From positions 1,054,001 to 1,118,000 of the forward strand of contig CP017039.1 in NCBI GenBank assembly GCA_001717545.1: 64,000 nt of DNA. The letters run 5' to 3'. The notes beneath the pieces were generated by a model. That model had not been told where the DNA came from, did no database searches, and saw only the letters and a program-made list of their open reading frames with translations. A program made the translations under genes and the position numbers. Origin of the DNA: Anaerolineaceae bacterium oral taxon 439. Its GTDB lineage: Bacteria > Chloroflexota > Anaerolineae > Anaerolineales > Anaerolineaceae. This document shows positions 60,624 to 64,000 of the stretch, in pieces (position 1 is the first letter of the stretch; each line of letters starts with the position of its first letter).

Positions 60624-61967
60624 ATGAACGGGGTATCGAAGGAAGAACGGCGGGCGCTGCTGCGTTCCGCGCTGGAGAAGGCGGCGTCAGGCGCGGTGGG
60701 CTTCACGTCCGATGAATCGGCCGCGCTGTCGGATCTGGATCGTGCGGAAGCGAGGACCTTCCGCGAAGCCTGGCGCGGGATGAGGTCAGAGAGCCGGTTG
60801 TTCCTGTTTCGGGAGCTGCGCGCGGCGTTGGCGGCGGACGATATCCTCGATTATACGACGATCCAATTCGCGGGGCTCGAGGATCCGGAAGAGACGGTCC
60901 GGGTGGAAGCGCTGCGCGCCCTTCCGGAGGACGTTCCGGCTGAGTTGGTCCCGGCCTTATGCGACTGTATTCAGGATCGGAGCGAATCAGTGCGAATTGC
61001 GGCGATCGAGGCGGCGGTCAAAGCTTTTTCCGCCGGAGCCGGCGAGGCTGATCCCGTGATCCTGAGCGCGCTGGAGAGGGCGCGGGCGCGGGCGGCAGGG
61101 CGCGAGGCGCTGGTGATGATGGAGGCGTTCGCCGCCGCGGAGGACCCGCGTGCCGAAGCGATGATCGCGGCGGCGTTCGCGCAGCGCGACCCGTTGTCGA
61201 TTGCGTCTGCGCTGCGCGCCGTTCGGAATTCGTTCGACGGCCGCTGGGCGGAGAACGTCCTCTCTTCGCTGGACGAAACCGACGCGGAGATCGTTCTCGA
61301 AGCGATCCGCGCCGCCGGGGCGCTCGCGCTGGAAACGGCGGCGGAACCGCTGCTGCGGATGCTGCTGTCGTTCGAGCGGTACGAGCCGGCGGCGTTTCCG
61401 GAAATTATTCTGGCGCTGGGAAAGATCGGCGGGGATCTCCCGCGGAAAGTTATTCGCTTTTTAGAAGAATCGTTGGCCGAGGATTCCGGGCTGAGCGAGG
61501 TTCTCGAACTGGCGAACGAATCGCTGGAGATCAGCGATTTCGAACGCGCGATCGACCGGTTGTCAGCGGCGGGAACGGACGCGTCGGCGTCGGAGTTTTG
61601 GGGATCGGACGAGGCCTATCTGGATCAGCTGGCGACGGCGATGGATTTATATCTGGAACGGAACGGCCTGTTCGCTGAGGATGAGGATGAGGAGCTTTCC
61701 CCGCTTCATGCGCACGCGCGTTCGCAGGGTCACAGCGGCGGCGAAATCAGCGCCGACGAAATCGATCCGTCGGATCCGCAGTACGCCCATCGCGGCGAGC
61801 TGGATTTTACGAGGTTCCGCGAGATCGACGCGGCAGAGATCGACGGTTCCCGGCGGAAACGGACGTTTCTGGACTGGAGCGACGAGGAGGTCGCCGCTTT
61901 TCGCGCCGCGACCGCGGGCCGCGATTTCGATTGGGAAGCGTTCCTGCGGGAGAACGAGGACGAGTAA
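60624..61967 (+). CDS. HEAT-repeat protein
   Basis: A 447-residue soluble protein. Residues about 70-300 form HEAT-type helical repeats (GLEDPEETVRVEALRALPED, CIQDRSESVRIAAIEAAVKA, LEAIRAAGALALETAAEPLL). The tail is acidic (LFAEDEDEELSPLHAHARSQ) and ends in a helical WSDEEVAAFRAATAG motif. It probably serves as a protein-binding scaffold. Close linkage to rseP hints at a role near the membrane. Confidence 0.78.
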   Translation: MNGVSKEERRALLRSALEKAASGAVGFTSDESAALSDLDRAEARTFREAWRGMRSESRLFLFRELRAALAADDILDYTTIQFAGLEDPEETVRVEALRALPEDVPAELVPALCDCIQDRSESVRIAAIEAAVKAFSAGAGEADPVILSALERARARAAGREALVMMEAFAAAEDPRAEAMIAAAFAQRDPLSIASALRAVRNSFDGRWAENVLSSLDETDAEIVLEAIRAAGALALETAAEPLLRMLLSFERYEPAAFPEIILALGKIGGDLPRKVIRFLEESLAEDSGLSEVLELANESLEISDFERAIDRLSAAGTDASASEFWGSDEAYLDQLATAMDLYLERNGLFAEDEDEELSPLHAHARSQGHSGGEISADEIDPSDPQYAHRGELDFTRFREIDAAEIDGSRRKRTFLDWSDEEVAAFRAATAGRDFDWEAFLRENEDE

Positions 61968-62290
61968 AGGAAGGCGCGAATCTTTTTTTTCACCCGAAAT
62001 TGGCGGGGCTTCCTTCCGGGGTTGGACGACGCTCTTTCGGCGATCCGGAAACGTATGGCCGGGGTTTTTCCCCGGCTTTCGCATAGGTTCCGTTTGGGGA
62101 CGGTCTCCTCTTTTTTACATCCTGGCATGAACATTGCAACGTTTGATCATGTCGTTTCGGGATTTGGGGCGGAGTATTCTATCGGCTCGAACGAAAAATT
62201 CCGGACGCGCAGGTTTGGCATTGATATTGCAACAAACTGAGAAAGAAAAACATTGGGGAATACTTTCGATAGAAAAAGAGGTAATTGACA
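61968..62290. other. Intergenic region with one terminator, no gene seen
   Basis: A hairpin at 62058-62079 (GCCGGGG-TTTTT-CCCCGGC then TTTCG) probably ends the HEAT-repeat transcript. Downstream AT-rich sequence probably carries the promoter of the secreted protein. No reading frame here is convincing. Confidence 0.5.
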
Positions 62291-63823
62291 ATGAAAAAAC
62301 AAGCGCTTTCCATTTTATTGGCTCTGGTCCTGACCTTGAGCGTTTCCGCTTTCCCTGTTTTCGCGCAGTCGATCAGTGAAGGCGATGCCGTTGAATATTT
62401 CGGCGTGATCGATGATTGGGGGATGGACGATCTGAACCTGTCGGGCGTGGATATGACCGGGATCGATCTGTCGGCTTTCGAATCGAAGAGCGCCGACGAT
62501 CTGACGCTGGAACCGACGATTGTTGAAACCCCGTTCCCGGCGGCGGAGACGGACGCCGACGGGTTATCGGCGAAAACGATCCTGAATCCCGCGGCGGCTG
62601 TCGGATCGGGTTCGTTCGTGCCCTGCGGCGACGGGAAGTTGAATATTGAATTAAAAATACCCAAGTTGGCTGCGCAGGTTCCCCCGGAAGGTACGGGCGG
62701 GAATATCAAGAACGCGATCATCGTCAAGTCGATTAAGATTAAAAATATTTCCCTTGATCCTGTGCCTGTGTATGATCTGCAGGGCTGCAGCGTCTGCGAC
62801 GGCGGCGGGAAGCTGAAGCTGAACGCGAGCGGCGACGCGGTTATCAAGGGCTGGGTCCGGGTGCCGGTGATTTATCCTGCCGCTCCTGTGACCTTGGACG
62901 CGGATATTGTTTATGCGATGGGACCGTCCGCTCCGGATGTTTCGTTTACGATCGCCGCTGTGACGCTGAATCCGAAGTTGCCTGGCTTTTGTCAGGCGAA
63001 GTTAAATCCTACGGCCCAGAAGGCGACGTACGAGGATTGCGGCGGGAAGCTTTCCTATAAGGTTGACGTTAAGGTCCCCGCCAACTTGAAGTATGTTGTG
63101 CCGCTCGAGGTCTGGGTCAACGATACGGTGTATGAGGACTATATCTGCCGCTATACGGTCTTCGGCGCGTCGGGTTATCCGTTCGGCGGCGACTACTGCA
63201 CGCCCGGCTACCAGATCCCGCTCAAGGAAGGTCAGCGCATCCGCTTCGAAGCGATTATTCCGGACCTGGTGAATCCGATCGCTGAAGTGTCGGGCGGTGC
63301 GACGCCAGATGTCAAATGGCGCATGGGTGGGACGAAACCTCCGATTCTTACAACGACGGCGAACCCCGTTCCGGGGGACTGCAAGGCGAAGATCGTTCCG
63401 CTCCCGCCGTTAGAGCCGACGAATCCGGCGAAGGATAAACCGTTGAAGCCGTCGGGCTGGTACAACACGTACGAAAACGCGGTTGTCGGCCTGTATCAGA
63501 AATGCGGACGCTTCGCGGTAATGCAGATCCGCTTGCGTAACGATGGCGGCGAAACCGGGTACGTGACGCTCCCGGGCGCGGTCGCGGTCAACGGCGGAAC
63601 GCCGATCTCGTACTACTGGCTGTCCTCGACGGAACCGGAAAATGGAAAGGTTGCGATCGCTCCGGACGAAGTCGTGACGCTGCTGGGGAGGCTGTGGTTG
63701 ACGAATCTGACGAGTCAGACGCATAGCGACAGCCCGGTCAACGTCTCGGTCAATCTTGCTGAAATCGGAACGTTCATGAACGGCAAGCTGTATTCCGATA
63801 GAGTGAACTGGCGCTGCTACTAA
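62291..63823 (+). CDS. Large secreted protein with beta-sandwich domains, unknown function
   Basis: A 510-residue exported protein (signal peptide MKKQALSILLALVLTLSVSA, cleaved near VFAQS). Beyond an acidic low-complexity start it shows three similar-sized beta-rich parts with recurrent cysteines (FVPCGDGKLNIELKI, FCQAKLNPTAQ with YEDCGGKLSYKVDV, DCKAKIVPL with YQKCGRFAVMQIR). I do not recognise the family; a surface adhesin or S-layer-like protein is possible. The ATG at 62291 follows GAGGT. A good terminator follows. Confidence 0.75.
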   Translation: MKKQALSILLALVLTLSVSAFPVFAQSISEGDAVEYFGVIDDWGMDDLNLSGVDMTGIDLSAFESKSADDLTLEPTIVETPFPAAETDADGLSAKTILNPAAAVGSGSFVPCGDGKLNIELKIPKLAAQVPPEGTGGNIKNAIIVKSIKIKNISLDPVPVYDLQGCSVCDGGGKLKLNASGDAVIKGWVRVPVIYPAAPVTLDADIVYAMGPSAPDVSFTIAAVTLNPKLPGFCQAKLNPTAQKATYEDCGGKLSYKVDVKVPANLKYVVPLEVWVNDTVYEDYICRYTVFGASGYPFGGDYCTPGYQIPLKEGQRIRFEAIIPDLVNPIAEVSGGATPDVKWRMGGTKPPILTTTANPVPGDCKAKIVPLPPLEPTNPAKDKPLKPSGWYNTYENAVVGLYQKCGRFAVMQIRLRNDGGETGYVTLPGAVAVNGGTPISYYWLSSTEPENGKVAIAPDEVVTLLGRLWLTNLTSQTHSDSPVNVSVNLAEIGTFMNGKLYSDRVNWRCY

Positions 63824-63849
63824 GATTTCCTCCTTCCCATGTTTTTTTC

Positions 63850-63877
63850 AGCCGCTCGTGAGAGCGGCTTTTTTTCC
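63850..63877 (+). terminator. Intrinsic terminator after the secreted protein
   Basis: AGCCGCTC-GTGA-GAGCGGCT then TTTTTTT. Confidence 0.9.
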
Positions 63878-64000
63878 GTTGGATCCGGCTTCTTTTTGCG
63901 TGGAGCGTTCTGAGCGGAGGCGTGGGATGAGCCGAGGCGGCTGACGATAGGATCCGCCGGCTGCCTGAATTGTTCGGATTACCCCTTCCTCGTGGAGATT

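Overview
The window reads as a chromosomal segment of a fermentative bacterium of the Chloroflexota, most likely class Anaerolineae (Anaerolineaceae). The support is a GC-rich, GCG/CGC-heavy codon style, a CHC2 finger in DnaG of the form seen in that phylum, an NBR1-type Ig domain fused to a solute-binding protein, many Thr/Pro-linker lipoproteins, an SPFH-HTH fusion protein and a lactate dehydrogenase. The species is not determined; a host-associated lineage is only a guess.

Layout. 1-1785 (minus): cobalt transport genes cbiM-cbiN behind a cobalamin riboswitch, next to a stand-alone LarC C-terminal domain. 1951-7179 (plus): a solute-binding/NBR1 fusion, a coiled-coil protein, an SPFH-HTH fusion, and a SucC/SucD-like pair in which the phosphohistidine and both supporting glutamates are replaced. 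7268-8581 (minus): a lone acyl carrier protein and a leaderless Ig-domain membrane protein. 8858-11299: ygeY-ygeW. 11352-14352 (minus): an unusual trio of ABC ATPase, HypB/UreG-like GTPase and cytoplasmic DUF1858-type solute-binding protein. 14651-15673: ldh. 15743-17800: tRNA-Ser followed by an AT-rich islet of toxin-antitoxin genes and remnants. 17886-32839: pilin, comF, hpf, efp, ftsH, an M28 peptidase, a dynamin-like GTPase, dnaG and rpoD. 33484-39522 (minus): an envelope-acylation locus with an ACP, an MBOAT acyltransferase, a DltD/AlgJ-like SGNH protein, a 33-residue DltX-like microprotein and two proteins with a GDC motif. 39638-44222: RNase D and a T-box-controlled valS. 44278-48181 (minus): a zinc operon (zur, znuA, znuC, znuB, DUF1980-like lipoprotein) behind a TTGACA/TACAAT promoter and a 33-base palindrome. 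48382-51184: three exported proteins including a third GDC paralogue. 51202-54635: a probably acquired UvrA-like gene and a truncated ATPase ending beside tRNA-Lys. 54659-63823: tRNA-Lys, greA, lysS, a HAD hydrolase, a zinc-ribbon protein, a glycosyltransferase, an RseP-type protease, a HEAT-repeat protein and a large secreted protein.

How the parts fit. Much of the window serves the cell envelope: lipoproteins, acyl transfer, sugar transfer, site-2 proteolysis and a pilin. Metal economy is the second theme: cobalt, zinc, the LarC2-type protein and a putative metallochaperone trio. The best candidates for undescribed biology are the histidine-less SucCD-like pair, the Dlt-like locus with its microprotein and GDC proteins, and the ABC/GTPase/binding-protein trio. 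Several genes appear to be transcribed leaderless, with the -10 box only 6-7 bases ahead of the start codon.
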